DNA of 40,273 nt from Chitinophaga pinensis (lineage in GTDB: Bacteria > Bacteroidota > Bacteroidia > Chitinophagales > Chitinophagaceae): contig CAMCQV010000007.1 of the NCBI GenBank assembly GCA_945877085.1, positions 1 through 40,273 on the forward strand. Direction: 5' to 3'. Each line of letters starts with the position of its first letter. Position 1 is the stretch's first letter. The notes beneath the pieces were generated by a model. That model did not search any database and was not told where the DNA came from. It saw only the letters and a program-made list of their open reading frames with translations. The translations under genes and the position numbers were made by a program. Positions 18,667-27,781 of this stretch are shown here, piece by piece.

Positions 18667-19433
18667 TAGTCTTTAGAATTCAACTTGCTCAATAATTTCA
18701 AAATTTCTAAGTACAACCAAACTAAAGTGACAAGTAAACCAAAAGCACCATACCATTCCATGTATTTTGGCGCACCCATTTCGGCTGCTTTTTCGATCGA
18801 ATCAAAATCCAATAATAAATTTAATGCAGCAATGCCTACAATGAATAAGCTGATGCCAATGCTCAATGGAGAGCTATCAAAAGCAAAACCCATTTCAAAA
18901 CCAAACATGCCTGCAATCCATACAATCAAATAAAATAAACCAATGCCCATGGTAGCGGACATGATAATGGATCTTAATTTGTTGGTCACTGTAATGATTC
19001 TAAAATTATACAAGAAGAACATCGCCACTGCCACGCCTAATGTTAATCCAACTGCATGTAAAATAATATTTGGATAATTCTTGGCAAACATGGCATTGAA
19101 AAATGCACTAATTCCACCAATAAACAATCCTTCTAAAATACCGTATGCTGGTGTGATATAACCTGCCCATTGTGGCTTAAACATCACCACCAATGCCAAT
19201 ACCAATCCACCAATTGCTCCAGCAATCATTAAAGTGGTTGCCGTGTTGGTATTCCCTTCTGCATAGACGTTCCAAACGTACATTGCCGAAGCCATCACCA
19301 TCAATAATAAAAAACCGAATTTGTTGATTGTACCGCGCACACTCATTGTGCCAAATGCATTTGCATTGTCGTGTAATGACTTATCAAATATTTTTTCTGT
19401 TAAGGTTGGATTACCTGTTTTAAATGCTGACAT
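18666..19433 (-). CDS. Bax inhibitor-1/YccA-family membrane protein
   Basis: A 255-residue integral membrane protein with about seven hydrophobic helices after a soluble N-terminus (to about residue 35). The pattern fits the Bax inhibitor-1/YccA family: MSVRGTINKFGFLLL, a GLFIGGISAFFNA block mid-protein, and a C-terminal LNLLLDFDSIEKAAEMGAPKYMEWYGAFGLLVTLVWLYLEIL, where the acidic pair and the WYGAFGLLVTLVWLY helix are typical. Family members are linked to calcium leak or membrane protease control, but the bacterial role is not settled. Its stop codon overlaps the ATG of the E1 gene, so the two are co-translated, although no functional link is known. The deacetylase gene upstream on the same strand is 71 nt away. 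Confidence 0.85.
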   Translation of the reverse strand: MSAFKTGNPTLTEKIFDKSLHDNANAFGTMSVRGTINKFGFLLLMVMASAMYVWNVYAEGNTNTATTLMIAGAIGGLVLALVVMFKPQWAGYITPAYGILEGLFIGGISAFFNAMFAKNYPNIILHAVGLTLGVAVAMFFLYNFRIITVTNKLRSIIMSATMGIGLFYLIVWIAGMFGFEMGFAFDSSPLSIGISLFIVGIAALNLLLDFDSIEKAAEMGAPKYMEWYGAFGLLVTLVWLYLEILKLLSKLNSKD

Positions 19434-19504
19434 AATTATAAATTTTTGCTATTATAAAAATACAAAATTGCAACGAAACGCCGTCTTTATTAATTGTTAA
19501 TCCT

Positions 19505-20317
19505 TTATTTTTTCAAGCCAGGATAAGCGTCTAAACGCGCAAATTGGTATTGATTACCCGATTTAAGCAAATGGATGAATTCAAGCAGCTGCGCAGAATC
19601 GGCTTCTTTTCTAAACATATGGTCGTGCATTAATACCACTAAATGATTCCTGGTTTTACAGGCTTTCAAGGCAAACATGCTATCCACCATCTTGGCCATA
19701 AATGCAGCAGATTGAATAGGGCGTCCTTTGTTTGTGTATTGCCATTCCAAGTCCCATCCTACCACATTGTATCCTGCACTATCTAATTTATGCAATAATG
19801 GGCGGACCATTTTACTAGAAAATTGAATACTGTCTGTCCTCCATCCATTGTTACCAGGTAATCGAACGATATTATTGGTTGTCTCTAATACATCTGCTGC
19901 ATACATAAAATCAGCTAATGCTGAATCTGGTTGTTTGTAAAACTGTACATATTTTCCATAAGTATGCGAGAAACTATGGTTACTCAATAAAAATAAATCG
20001 GGACGACTTAAAATACGATTGTATAATTTTTTACCCCAATTTGACCTGGATTGATGTAACCCAATTTGAAAAAAGGATGCTTGTACATTTTCATATTCAC
20101 AGATAGCAATACAAGCCGAAGTGCCAAATAAGGGGCCGTCGTCAAAACTGAGGTAAAGGTATTTTGTGTTACTATCCAATGGACTTTGAGAGAAATGCTG
20201 TTCCTGTACAATTGTTTGCGCATTTGGTTGTCCAGACTGTCTTATAACTGGCCCAATCGTACTGAACCAAAGCATAAAACATTGGCTAATCAGGTAAAAA
20301 AGGGGCCAAATGGACAT
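19505..20317 (-). CDS. NodB-type polysaccharide deacetylase
   Basis: A 270-residue member of the carbohydrate esterase 4 (NodB) family, which removes acetyl groups from N-acetylated sugars in polysaccharide. The start is set at 20317 (MSIWPLFYLISQCFMLWFS), giving an N-terminal hydrophobic anchor or signal segment. The TTG start at 20341 lies on top of the -7 promoter motif and is rejected. NodB motifs appear in order: SFDDGP (motif 1, catalytic and metal Asp), SNHSFSHTYG (motif 2, the two metal His), RLPGNNGW (motif 3), a DLEW block and LVVLMHDH (motif 5, catalytic His). All key residues appear intact. The substrate could be peptidoglycan or an exopolysaccharide; the sequence does not decide. 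Confidence 0.85.
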   Translation of the reverse strand: MSIWPLFYLISQCFMLWFSTIGPVIRQSGQPNAQTIVQEQHFSQSPLDSNTKYLYLSFDDGPLFGTSACIAICEYENVQASFFQIGLHQSRSNWGKKLYNRILSRPDLFLLSNHSFSHTYGKYVQFYKQPDSALADFMYAADVLETTNNIVRLPGNNGWRTDSIQFSSKMVRPLLHKLDSAGYNVVGWDLEWQYTNKGRPIQSAAFMAKMVDSMFALKACKTRNHLVVLMHDHMFRKEADSAQLLEFIHLLKSGNQYQFARLDAYPGLKK

Positions 20318-20338
20318 AAAACATTGATATTGAAGGCG

Positions 20339-20346
20339 CAAACTTA
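20339..20346 (-). promoter_or_regulatory. Bacteroidota -7 promoter motif for the deacetylase
   Basis: On the minus strand TAAGTTTG matches TAnnTTTG exactly, 21 nt before the ATG at 20317. It overlaps the TTG start in the ORF track, which supports the internal ATG as the true start. Confidence 0.5.
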
Positions 20347-20400
20347 GTTAAGAAATTAGAATAATCCGATAAAAGATGCGGTTTTAGAGGGGATGCTTTG

Positions 20401-20408
20401 TAACTTTG
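20401..20408 (+). promoter_or_regulatory. Bacteroidota -7 promoter motif for korA
   Basis: TAACTTTG matches TAnnTTTG exactly and lies 11-17 nt before the two candidate korA ATGs (20420 and 20426). The ORF-track ATG at 20393 is upstream of this motif and so would not be on the transcript. Confidence 0.5.
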
Positions 20409-20425
20409 TCATCCAATTGATGCAT

Positions 20426-22270
20426 ATGCAAGAAGAAGTTGTTTTACAAGATGTCGTAATCAAATTTGCTGGTGATAGTGGAGACGGTATGCAGTTAACC
20501 GGCCAGCAATTTACCAATAATACCGCCTTACTAGGAATAGACTTAGCGACTTTCCCAGATTTTCCTGCGGAGATTAGGGCCCCTATCGGCACCCTTCCAG
20601 GTGTGAGTGGATTCCAAATACATTTTAGCTCAAATCCTGTTTATACACCAGGTGATACTTGTGATGTGTTGGTGGCGATGAATGCTGCGGCTTTAAAAGT
20701 GAATTTGAAAGGTCTAAAAAAAGGTGGAAAAATTATTGCAAATTTAGAAGGATTTGATGCAAAAAATTTAAGACTAGCTGCTTATCCAGAAGGAATCAAT
20801 CCTCTGGAAGATGGGAGTTTAGATGGTTATGAATTAACCAAAGTGGATATCACAAAATTGACAAGAGAAGCATTAAAGTCCAATACAGAATTAGGCACTA
20901 AAGAACGTGATCGTGCAAAGAATATGTTTGTACTTGGTTTAATTTATTGGTTATACAATAGAAACTTAGACAACACGATCGATTTCTTAGAAGAGAAATT
21001 TGGCAAGAAAGAAAATATTTTAAAGAGCAATATTGATGTTTTGAAAGCAGGCTATTATTATGGTGAAACTGCTGAATTATTCAATGCAAGGTATAAAGTA
21101 GAAAAATCAAAAATGGAACCTGGTACTTACAGAAGTATCATGGGTAATCAAGCATTGTCAATGGGTTTAATTGCAGCTTCACAAAAAAGTGGCCTGCCAT
21201 TATTCCTTGGGTCTTATCCAATCACACCTGCCTCTGATATCTTACATGAATTAAGTAAGTACAAAAATTTTGGTATCAAAACTTTTCAGGCCGAGGATGA
21301 AATTGCAGGGATTACTGCAGCAATCGGGGCGAGTTATGGTGGATCGATTGGATTGACGACCACTTCGGGACCAGGTATGGCATTAAAGACCGAAGCAATT
21401 GGTTTAGCGACCATGTTAGAGATTCCTTTGTTGATTATCAATATTCAAAGAGGTGGACCATCAACAGGCTTACCAACTAAAACAGAGCAAAGTGACTTAA
21501 TGCAAGCATATTATGGTCGTAACGGAGAAGCGCCGATTCCTGTATTAGCTGCATCTACTCCAAGCGACTGTTTCTTTATGGCATTTGAAGCAGTGAAAAT
21601 TGCTTTACAACATATGACACCAGTGATTCTTTTAAGTGATGGCTATATTGCCAATGGTGCAGAGCCATGGAAATTTCCTGCTGCTGCCGACTTACCTGGG
21701 ATTGAAGTCAAATTCAAAACAAGTTTAGCAGAAGGTGAAGAAAAATTCTTACCATATAAAAGAGACGAAAAATTAGCAAGACCATGGGCTGTTCCTGGTA
21801 CTGCAGGATTAGAACATCGTATTGGTGGTATCGAAAAACAACACGAAACGGGCAATGTAAGCTATGATCCAGAGAACCATGAATTCATGGTGAAAATGAG
21901 ACAAGCTAAAGTTGATAAAATAGCAGACTTCATTCCTTTGCAAACAATAGACAGTGGTGCAAATAAAGGAAAAGTATTGGTACTTGGATGGGGTTCTACT
22001 TATGGTACCATCAAGAGTGCTGTATTGCAATTACAAAGTCAAGGCAAGTCTGTAAGTCATACCCACATTAAGTATATGCGCCCTTTCCCAAAAAACTTAG
22101 GTGAAATTTTAGCTGGGTTTGAAACCATTTTAATTCCAGAAATTAACAATGGTCAATTGATAAAAATAATCCGAGACCAGTATTTGGTGGATGCAAAAGC
22201 CTACAATAAAATCATGGGTATTCCAATTACAAAACTAGAATTGGTTACCGAGATTGAATCTTACTTATAA
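20426..22270 (+). CDS. korA: 2-oxoglutarate (2-oxoacid):ferredoxin oxidoreductase, fused gamma/alpha subunit
   Basis: A 614-residue subunit of a 2-oxoacid:ferredoxin oxidoreductase, which converts a 2-oxoacid and CoA to acyl-CoA, CO2 and reduced ferredoxin. The N-terminal gamma domain (to about residue 190) begins VVIKFAGDSGDGMQLTGQQF and includes EIRAPIGTLPGVSGFQIHF. The alpha domain follows, with GNQALSMGLIAASQ, FLGSYPITPASDILHELS, QAEDEIAGI and TTTSGPGMALKTE, then TGLPTKTEQSDL. The C-terminal domain reads LVLGWGSTYGT...RPFPKN. The start is MQEEVVLQD (20426), or MHMQEE at 20420; the track start at 20393 is ahead of the promoter motif. The TPP-binding beta subunit (korB), usually next door, is absent from the window and a terminator follows immediately. 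2-oxoglutarate is the likely substrate, not proven. Confidence 0.88.
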   Translation: MQEEVVLQDVVIKFAGDSGDGMQLTGQQFTNNTALLGIDLATFPDFPAEIRAPIGTLPGVSGFQIHFSSNPVYTPGDTCDVLVAMNAAALKVNLKGLKKGGKIIANLEGFDAKNLRLAAYPEGINPLEDGSLDGYELTKVDITKLTREALKSNTELGTKERDRAKNMFVLGLIYWLYNRNLDNTIDFLEEKFGKKENILKSNIDVLKAGYYYGETAELFNARYKVEKSKMEPGTYRSIMGNQALSMGLIAASQKSGLPLFLGSYPITPASDILHELSKYKNFGIKTFQAEDEIAGITAAIGASYGGSIGLTTTSGPGMALKTEAIGLATMLEIPLLIINIQRGGPSTGLPTKTEQSDLMQAYYGRNGEAPIPVLAASTPSDCFFMAFEAVKIALQHMTPVILLSDGYIANGAEPWKFPAAADLPGIEVKFKTSLAEGEEKFLPYKRDEKLARPWAVPGTAGLEHRIGGIEKQHETGNVSYDPENHEFMVKMRQAKVDKIADFIPLQTIDSGANKGKVLVLGWGSTYGTIKSAVLQLQSQGKSVSHTHIKYMRPFPKNLGEILAGFETILIPEINNGQLIKIIRDQYLVDAKAYNKIMGIPITKLELVTEIESYL

Positions 22271-22309
22271 TAAAAAAAGCGCTTCGAAAAATCGAAGCGC
22301 TTTTTTTAT
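22270..22309. terminator. Strong bidirectional terminator between korA and nth
   Basis: AAAAAAAGCGCTTCGA-AAAA-TCGAAGCGCTTTTTTT is a perfect 16-bp stem with a 4-nt loop and a T-run on either strand. It starts right after the korA stop and can also stop the convergent nth transcript. Confidence 0.92.
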
Positions 22310-22323
22310 ACATTCTAGTTTTC

Positions 22324-23001
22324 TTATATCTTGGATACCTTTATCTTAACCTCTTTTTTCTTCATTTCTTTTTCAAAGTATTTACAAAATTCTGTGATGC
22401 CACATGTATCGCATTTTGGACTTCGCGCTAAACAAGTATAACGTCCGTGCAAGATCAACCAATGGTGCGCTTTATGCACTAAAACAGATGGTATATTTTT
22501 AATTAAATCTTTCTCTACAGCGAGTGGCGTTTTTGCAGTCATAGGCACCAATCCAACCCTTCTACTCACTCTAAATACATGGGTATCCACCGCCATATTA
22601 GGTTGTTGGTCAATCACACTGGTAATCACATTGGCTGTTTTACGACCCACGCCAGGCAATTTTACTAAATCATCAATCGTCATGGGCACTTCTCCATTGA
22701 AGGTGTTCATCAATAATTGACTCATGCCAATGAGGTGTTTAGTTTTATTGTTGGGATAGGAAATGCTTCGCACCAAAGGGAATAAATCGTCAAAGCGCGC
22801 TTTGGACATGGATGCAGGATCCGGATATTTTTTAAAAATGCCTGGTGTGGTTAAGTTTACACGCTTGTCGGTGCATTGTGCAGAAAGTATCACAGCCACC
22901 AATAATTGAAACGGATTGTCGTAAGTCAGTTCTGTTTCTGCTATAGGTACATTTGCTAAAAAATAATCAATGACTCCCTGATAACGTGCTTGTTTTTTCA
23001 T
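22324..23001 (-). CDS. nth: Endonuclease III (DNA glycosylase/AP lyase)
   Basis: A 225-residue base-excision-repair enzyme that removes oxidised pyrimidines and nicks the abasic site. The helix-hairpin-helix LPGVGRKTANVI carries the catalytic Lys121, and the catalytic Asp139 lies in AVDTHVFRVSRR. The C-terminal 4Fe-4S loop C-x6-C-x2-C-x5-C (Cys190, 197, 200, 206) is complete. The N-terminal VAVILSAQCTD block is also typical. It lies 12 nt after the FtsB-like gene on the same strand and is probably co-transcribed with it. Confidence 0.95.
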   Translation of the reverse strand: MKKQARYQGVIDYFLANVPIAETELTYDNPFQLLVAVILSAQCTDKRVNLTTPGIFKKYPDPASMSKARFDDLFPLVRSISYPNNKTKHLIGMSQLLMNTFNGEVPMTIDDLVKLPGVGRKTANVITSVIDQQPNMAVDTHVFRVSRRVGLVPMTAKTPLAVEKDLIKNIPSVLVHKAHHWLILHGRYTCLARSPKCDTCGITEFCKYFEKEMKKKEVKIKVSKI

Positions 23002-23013
23002 GCAAAGGAATAC

Positions 23014-23337
23014 TTATTTTTTCTGCTCCGCCTTGGTCGCAAAAGTGTCCTCAAATAAATACACTTCCTCGCCTTCTCTTCTTAAAAGATAACGCTCTCT
23101 TGCATATTTTTCGACTGCACCTGGATTGCTTTGTAAATTATTCAACTGCTCTTGCGTTGTAGAAATTTCTTTTTCATAATATCCTTTGGCTTGCTCTAAT
23201 TTTTCTAATTCAGCTGCTCGGTCTCTTTGAAGAAAAAAATTACGTTGATCAAAAAAAAGCATCCATAGCACAAAAGCCAAGCAGGCAATAAAATAACGAT
23301 TGGCTATAAATGGAATGATTTTTTTGATTGCTTGCAT
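23014..23337 (-). CDS. FtsB/DivIC-family septum formation initiator
   Basis: A 107-residue single-pass membrane protein of the FtsB/DivIC family, part of the divisome subcomplex that links FtsQ/FtsL to septal wall synthesis. It has a short cytoplasmic N-terminus and one transmembrane helix (about 14-28, YFIACLAFVLWMLFF). A periplasmic coiled coil (about 33-68) precedes the family's C-terminal block PGAVEKYARERYLLRREGEEVYLFE. Family assignment is good; FtsB and DivIC cannot be separated on sequence alone. The gene follows eno on the same strand, an arrangement seen in several bacterial groups, but a terminator after eno suggests its own promoter. nth follows 12 nt downstream. Confidence 0.85.
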   Translation of the reverse strand: MQAIKKIIPFIANRYFIACLAFVLWMLFFDQRNFFLQRDRAAELEKLEQAKGYYEKEISTTQEQLNNLQSNPGAVEKYARERYLLRREGEEVYLFEDTFATKAEQKK

Positions 23338-23394
23338 AAAAAATGATTACCCTAAAATTAGTATAGTTATTAGAATACGCCAATAATAATTACA

Positions 23395-23425
23395 CAAAAA
23401 AAGAGCCCCAATGATGGAGCTCCTT
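23395..23425 (-). terminator. Intrinsic terminator after eno
   Basis: On the minus strand GAGCTCC-ATCATT-GGGGCTC forms a 7-bp stem with one G-T wobble, followed by TTTTTTT. It lies just after the eno stop and before the FtsB-like gene. Confidence 0.8.
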
Positions 23426-23446
23426 TCTATATCAATTTACTTTGAA

Positions 23447-24793
<1,347 letters not shown>

Positions 24794-24808
24794 TTACACC
24801 CATTTTTT

Positions 24809-25723
24809 TTAATGGGTAAGCAATTTGAAGATTTCTTCTAAACTTACTTCTTGCGTCTGCAAACGTTCTATATGCAAGCCTTTATCCAAAGCCAAGCCCA
24901 TGATATACTGTCTCGCCTGATCTAAGTCCACTGCGTCTTTGGCTTGAATGACTAACGTGCGTTTGTCTTCCTGCGCTATTAAATTGTATTTGAATTGAAT
25001 AGGCTCAAGGTGTGCTGTGATGTCTTCTTGAAATTGCACTAGTAAATTGTGTTGACTAGATTGTGTTAGAGATGAAATGGTTTGGTTGGCAACTAATTTA
25101 CCTTGATGCAACACCAATACCCTATCTGTAATAGCAGCTACTTCTTGTAAAATATGAGATGAAAATAAAATCATGGCATCCGCACTGAGTGATTGAATCA
25201 AGGCTCTAATTTCAATCAACTGATTTGGATCTAAACCAGCAGTAGGTTCATCTAGTAAAATCAATTTAGGTGCATGCAAAATTGCTGCTGCAATCCCCAC
25301 CCTTTGCTTGAAACCTTTAGACAAATGTCCAATTTTTTTATGCTGCATGGATTGCAATCCTGTTTGTGCAATCACTTCTTGAATTCTTTTTGCTGGAGCT
25401 GCAATTGCATGGGCATTGGCTAAGAAACTTAAATATTCAATTACAAATAAGTCTTCATATAAAGGATTGGATTCTGGCAAATAACCAATCCTTTTTTTAT
25501 AAGCGACTTCGTCTTTTTGAACATCCATGCCTGATAACTGAATAGCACCTGCATCTGGACTTAGACAGCCTGCAATCATTTTTAAAGTGGTACTCTTGCC
25601 TGCGCCATTTGGCCCAAGAAAACCAACAATCTCGCCTGGCTGAATGTTAAAACTCAGGGGTTCAACTGCTTGGAATTGATCAAATTTTTTGGATATGGCT
25701 TGTACATTCAATGACATACTCAA
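24809..25723 (-). CDS. gldA: ABC transporter ATPase, GldA-like
   Basis: A 304-residue ATP-binding subunit of an ABC exporter. Walker A is GPNGAGKST (about 35-43), the signature motif is LSKGFKQRVG, Walker B is LILLDEPTAGLDPNQ and the H-loop is FSSHILQEV. IGYLPESNPLYEDLFVIEYLSF and the EPTAGLDPNQLIEIR block closely resemble GldA, the ATPase associated with gliding motility in Bacteroidota, and the C-terminal SLEEIFKLL tail also fits. The permease partners GldF and GldG are not in the window, so a gliding role is uncertain; generic ABC-2 type export is the alternative. An in-frame ATG 6 nt inside (MSLNV) is an equally good start. It lies 10 nt after the small membrane protein gene and may share the MFS operon. 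Confidence 0.72.
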   Translation of the reverse strand: MSMSLNVQAISKKFDQFQAVEPLSFNIQPGEIVGFLGPNGAGKSTTLKMIAGCLSPDAGAIQLSGMDVQKDEVAYKKRIGYLPESNPLYEDLFVIEYLSFLANAHAIAAPAKRIQEVIAQTGLQSMQHKKIGHLSKGFKQRVGIAAAILHAPKLILLDEPTAGLDPNQLIEIRALIQSLSADAMILFSSHILQEVAAITDRVLVLHQGKLVANQTISSLTQSSQHNLLVQFQEDITAHLEPIQFKYNLIAQEDKRTLVIQAKDAVDLDQARQYIMGLALDKGLHIERLQTQEVSLEEIFKLLTH

Positions 25724-25733
25724 AAGTAAAGCA

Positions 25734-25985
25734 TTATTCTAGATCTTGAGAGCTTGCGGGCAATTGATCATACTCTCCTTTAAATGCATAGTATCCAAAA
25801 ATGAAGAAACCAATACAAATGGGCGTGAAAATGGTCAGGATAATCACCCATTGTAAAGTCACATTGGACTTAGTTAAACTATTAGCAGCGGCAATTTTTT
25901 GGATGGCTTGGGATGCTAGAAACCATATGATTGCTGGCGCTAAAAACATCCAAACCAACCCCAATATTTTTTTTATCGTATTCAT
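25734..25985 (-). CDS. Small two-helix membrane protein paired with an MFS transporter
   Basis: An 83-residue protein with two transmembrane helices (about 10-30 and 46-69) and a short acidic tail (FKGEYDQLPASSQDLE). The start lies 10 nt after the MFS stop, so the pair is probably co-transcribed. It resembles short conserved membrane proteins found beside MHS-type MFS transporters in Bacteroidota (I believe DUF6814, but cannot confirm this without a search). A role as accessory subunit or stabiliser of the transporter is inferred from position only. Confidence 0.65.
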   Translation of the reverse strand: MNTIKKILGLVWMFLAPAIIWFLASQAIQKIAAANSLTKSNVTLQWVIILTIFTPICIGFFIFGYYAFKGEYDQLPASSQDLE

Positions 25986-25995
25986 ATTATTTTTT

Positions 25996-27696
25996 TTAGT
26001 CCATGACTTCCTTGTCCACTTTATTGGTTAAATAAATCACTCCAATGAATAAACAAATAGAGGCAACACCAATTGGATACCATAATCCTGCAAGCGGATC
26101 CCCAGCAGGATTGTCTGCAGTTTTTGTAAACTCCACAATCAAGGTGCCCAAGAAAGGCACCAAGCCACCAAAAACCCCATTGCCAATATGATAAGGCAAA
26201 GACATAGAAGTGTAACGGATTTTAGTTGGGAATAATTCCACCAAGAAAGCGGCGATTGGTCCATAAACCATAGTGACATACAATATCTGTACAAAAACCA
26301 ACCAAATTAAATTCCAGTAAGTTGATTGATCTAATGTTTTTTCTACCACTATATTTGGTTTCAAAGAAGCAGCCGCAATGGTCACTTCCTGTGTTTTAGT
26401 GGCATCCAAAAAAGCGCCTTTAGTGGGTTTTAATTTTACCACAATGGTGTCTAGTTTGGCGGCATCCATTGCATTTGGTTGTGTGTAATAAATACTTGTA
26501 GTACTTGCATCTTTTATGATATCAGTTAAAAATAAAGTGTCTGTTTTGGTATAACTAAATTTAGCACCATCGATATATGCTGTGTCTATCTTTTGCACCA
26601 CATATAATTTTGTACAAACTTTTTCATCCACAATGGCCAACTTTTCAGAAACAAAAGTATTTGCTAAATCAATTTTTTCAGTTCTATTATTTGCATTGGT
26701 GGCATCTAAAAAATATTGATAAATGGGCCTGTATGTTACTATACCTGCTAACATCCCAAACATCATAATCCACTTTCTTCCTATGCGATCACTCAAATAA
26801 CCAAACACCACAAAGAAAGGGGTGGCAAATAAAATAGCCCATAATATTAAATTTCTGGACTGTACAAATTCAACTTTACAAACAGTCTCAATAAAACTTT
26901 GTGCGTAAAACTGACCCGTATACCATATCACGCCTTGTCCCATCACTGCGCCAAACAAGGCTAAGAGGACCATTTTAAAATTGGCTTTTTGTCCGAAACT
27001 TTCTTTTAAAGGATTGGCAGAAGTTTTACCTTCTGATTTTAATTTAGTGAACATGGGTGACTCACTCATTTTCATCCTAATTAAAATAGACACCACCACT
27101 AAAATAATCGACATCCAAAATGGATACCTCCATCCGCCCCATTCTGCACTAAATGCTTCGACACCTTGATTAGATCTTATTAAAATAATCACCCCCAATG
27201 CTAAAAATAATCCTAAGGTGGCGGTTGTCTGAATCCAACTGGTCCAAAAGCCTCTTCTATTTGCTGGCGCATGTTCTGCTACATAAGTGGCAGCGCCACC
27301 GTATTCGCCTCCAAGTGCCAATCCTTGCACCAATCTTAAAATCAACACTAAAATAGGCGCCGCCCAACCAATGGTTGCAAAGCCTGGCACCAAGCCAATC
27401 GCAAAAGTAGATCCACCCATCAAAACCAAGGTCAATAAAAAAGTATATTTACGACCAATCAAATCTCCTAATCTTCCAAACACGAGTGCGCCAAATGGTC
27501 GTACAATAAAGCCTGCAGCAAAAATGGCCAGTGTACTTAAAAGTGCTGATGTGCCTGCATCTGATGGAAAAAATTGTTTTGAAATAATGGTTGCCAACAT
27601 CCCGAAAATGTAAAAATCATACCATTCAATCAGGGTGCCAACAGAAGACGCGCCAATCACTAAACTGATTTTACTAGGCTTTATGTCGAAACTCAT
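25996..27696 (-). CDS. MHS-type MFS transporter with a large periplasmic insertion
   Basis: A 566-residue major facilitator protein of the metabolite:H+ symporter group (ProP/ShiA/KgtP-like). That group carries osmolytes or organic acids. TM1 has GTLIEWYDFYIFG and the TM2-3 loop has GRLGDLIGRKY. TM4-5 has LRLVQGLALGGEYGGAATYVAEHAP, and the TM8-9 loop has the repeat GYLSDRIGRKW. Twelve helices can be placed. About 130 residues (331-459), hydrophilic and Lys/Asp/Thr-rich with predicted beta content, are inserted between TM9 and TM10 on the periplasmic side, making the protein longer than the usual 430-450. The gene is divergent from acs, and a small membrane protein gene follows. Organic-acid uptake, perhaps acetate or a relative, is a context-based guess. 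Confidence 0.85.
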   Translation of the reverse strand: MSFDIKPSKISLVIGASSVGTLIEWYDFYIFGMLATIISKQFFPSDAGTSALLSTLAIFAAGFIVRPFGALVFGRLGDLIGRKYTFLLTLVLMGGSTFAIGLVPGFATIGWAAPILVLILRLVQGLALGGEYGGAATYVAEHAPANRRGFWTSWIQTTATLGLFLALGVIILIRSNQGVEAFSAEWGGWRYPFWMSIILVVVSILIRMKMSESPMFTKLKSEGKTSANPLKESFGQKANFKMVLLALFGAVMGQGVIWYTGQFYAQSFIETVCKVEFVQSRNLILWAILFATPFFVVFGYLSDRIGRKWIMMFGMLAGIVTYRPIYQYFLDATNANNRTEKIDLANTFVSEKLAIVDEKVCTKLYVVQKIDTAYIDGAKFSYTKTDTLFLTDIIKDASTTSIYYTQPNAMDAAKLDTIVVKLKPTKGAFLDATKTQEVTIAAASLKPNIVVEKTLDQSTYWNLIWLVFVQILYVTMVYGPIAAFLVELFPTKIRYTSMSLPYHIGNGVFGGLVPFLGTLIVEFTKTADNPAGDPLAGLWYPIGVASICLFIGVIYLTNKVDKEVMD

Positions 27697-27723
27697 ATTT
27701 TAATTATTTAATTGCTAGCATTC

Positions 27724-27742
27724 AAGTTAATTCAATCAACTT
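27724..27742. promoter_or_regulatory. Operator-like dyad in the MFS/acs divergent spacer
   Basis: AAGTTaATTcAATcAACTT is a 19-bp dyad with eight of nine pairs matching, centred between the divergent MFS and acs genes and 8 bp upstream of the acs -7 motif. The position suits a shared regulator, but none is encoded nearby and AT-rich DNA can produce such dyads by chance. Confidence 0.35.
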
Positions 27743-27750
27743 AAAAAATG

Positions 27751-27758
27751 TAAATTTG
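27751..27758 (+). promoter_or_regulatory. Bacteroidota -7 promoter motif for acs
   Basis: TAAATTTG matches TAnnTTTG exactly, 23 nt before the acs ATG at 27782. No TTTG/TTG -33 element is seen at the usual distance; the dyad at 27724-27742 occupies that region, which could mean activator dependence. Confidence 0.5.
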
Positions 27759-27781
27759 GAAGACTAATTTCAAATCTGACT

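Noticed and set aside
27287-27613. 108-aa Pro/Lys-rich plus-strand ORF opposite the MFS transporter
   Set aside because: The composition reflects the reverse complement of hydrophobic helix codons; the minus-strand protein is clearly real.
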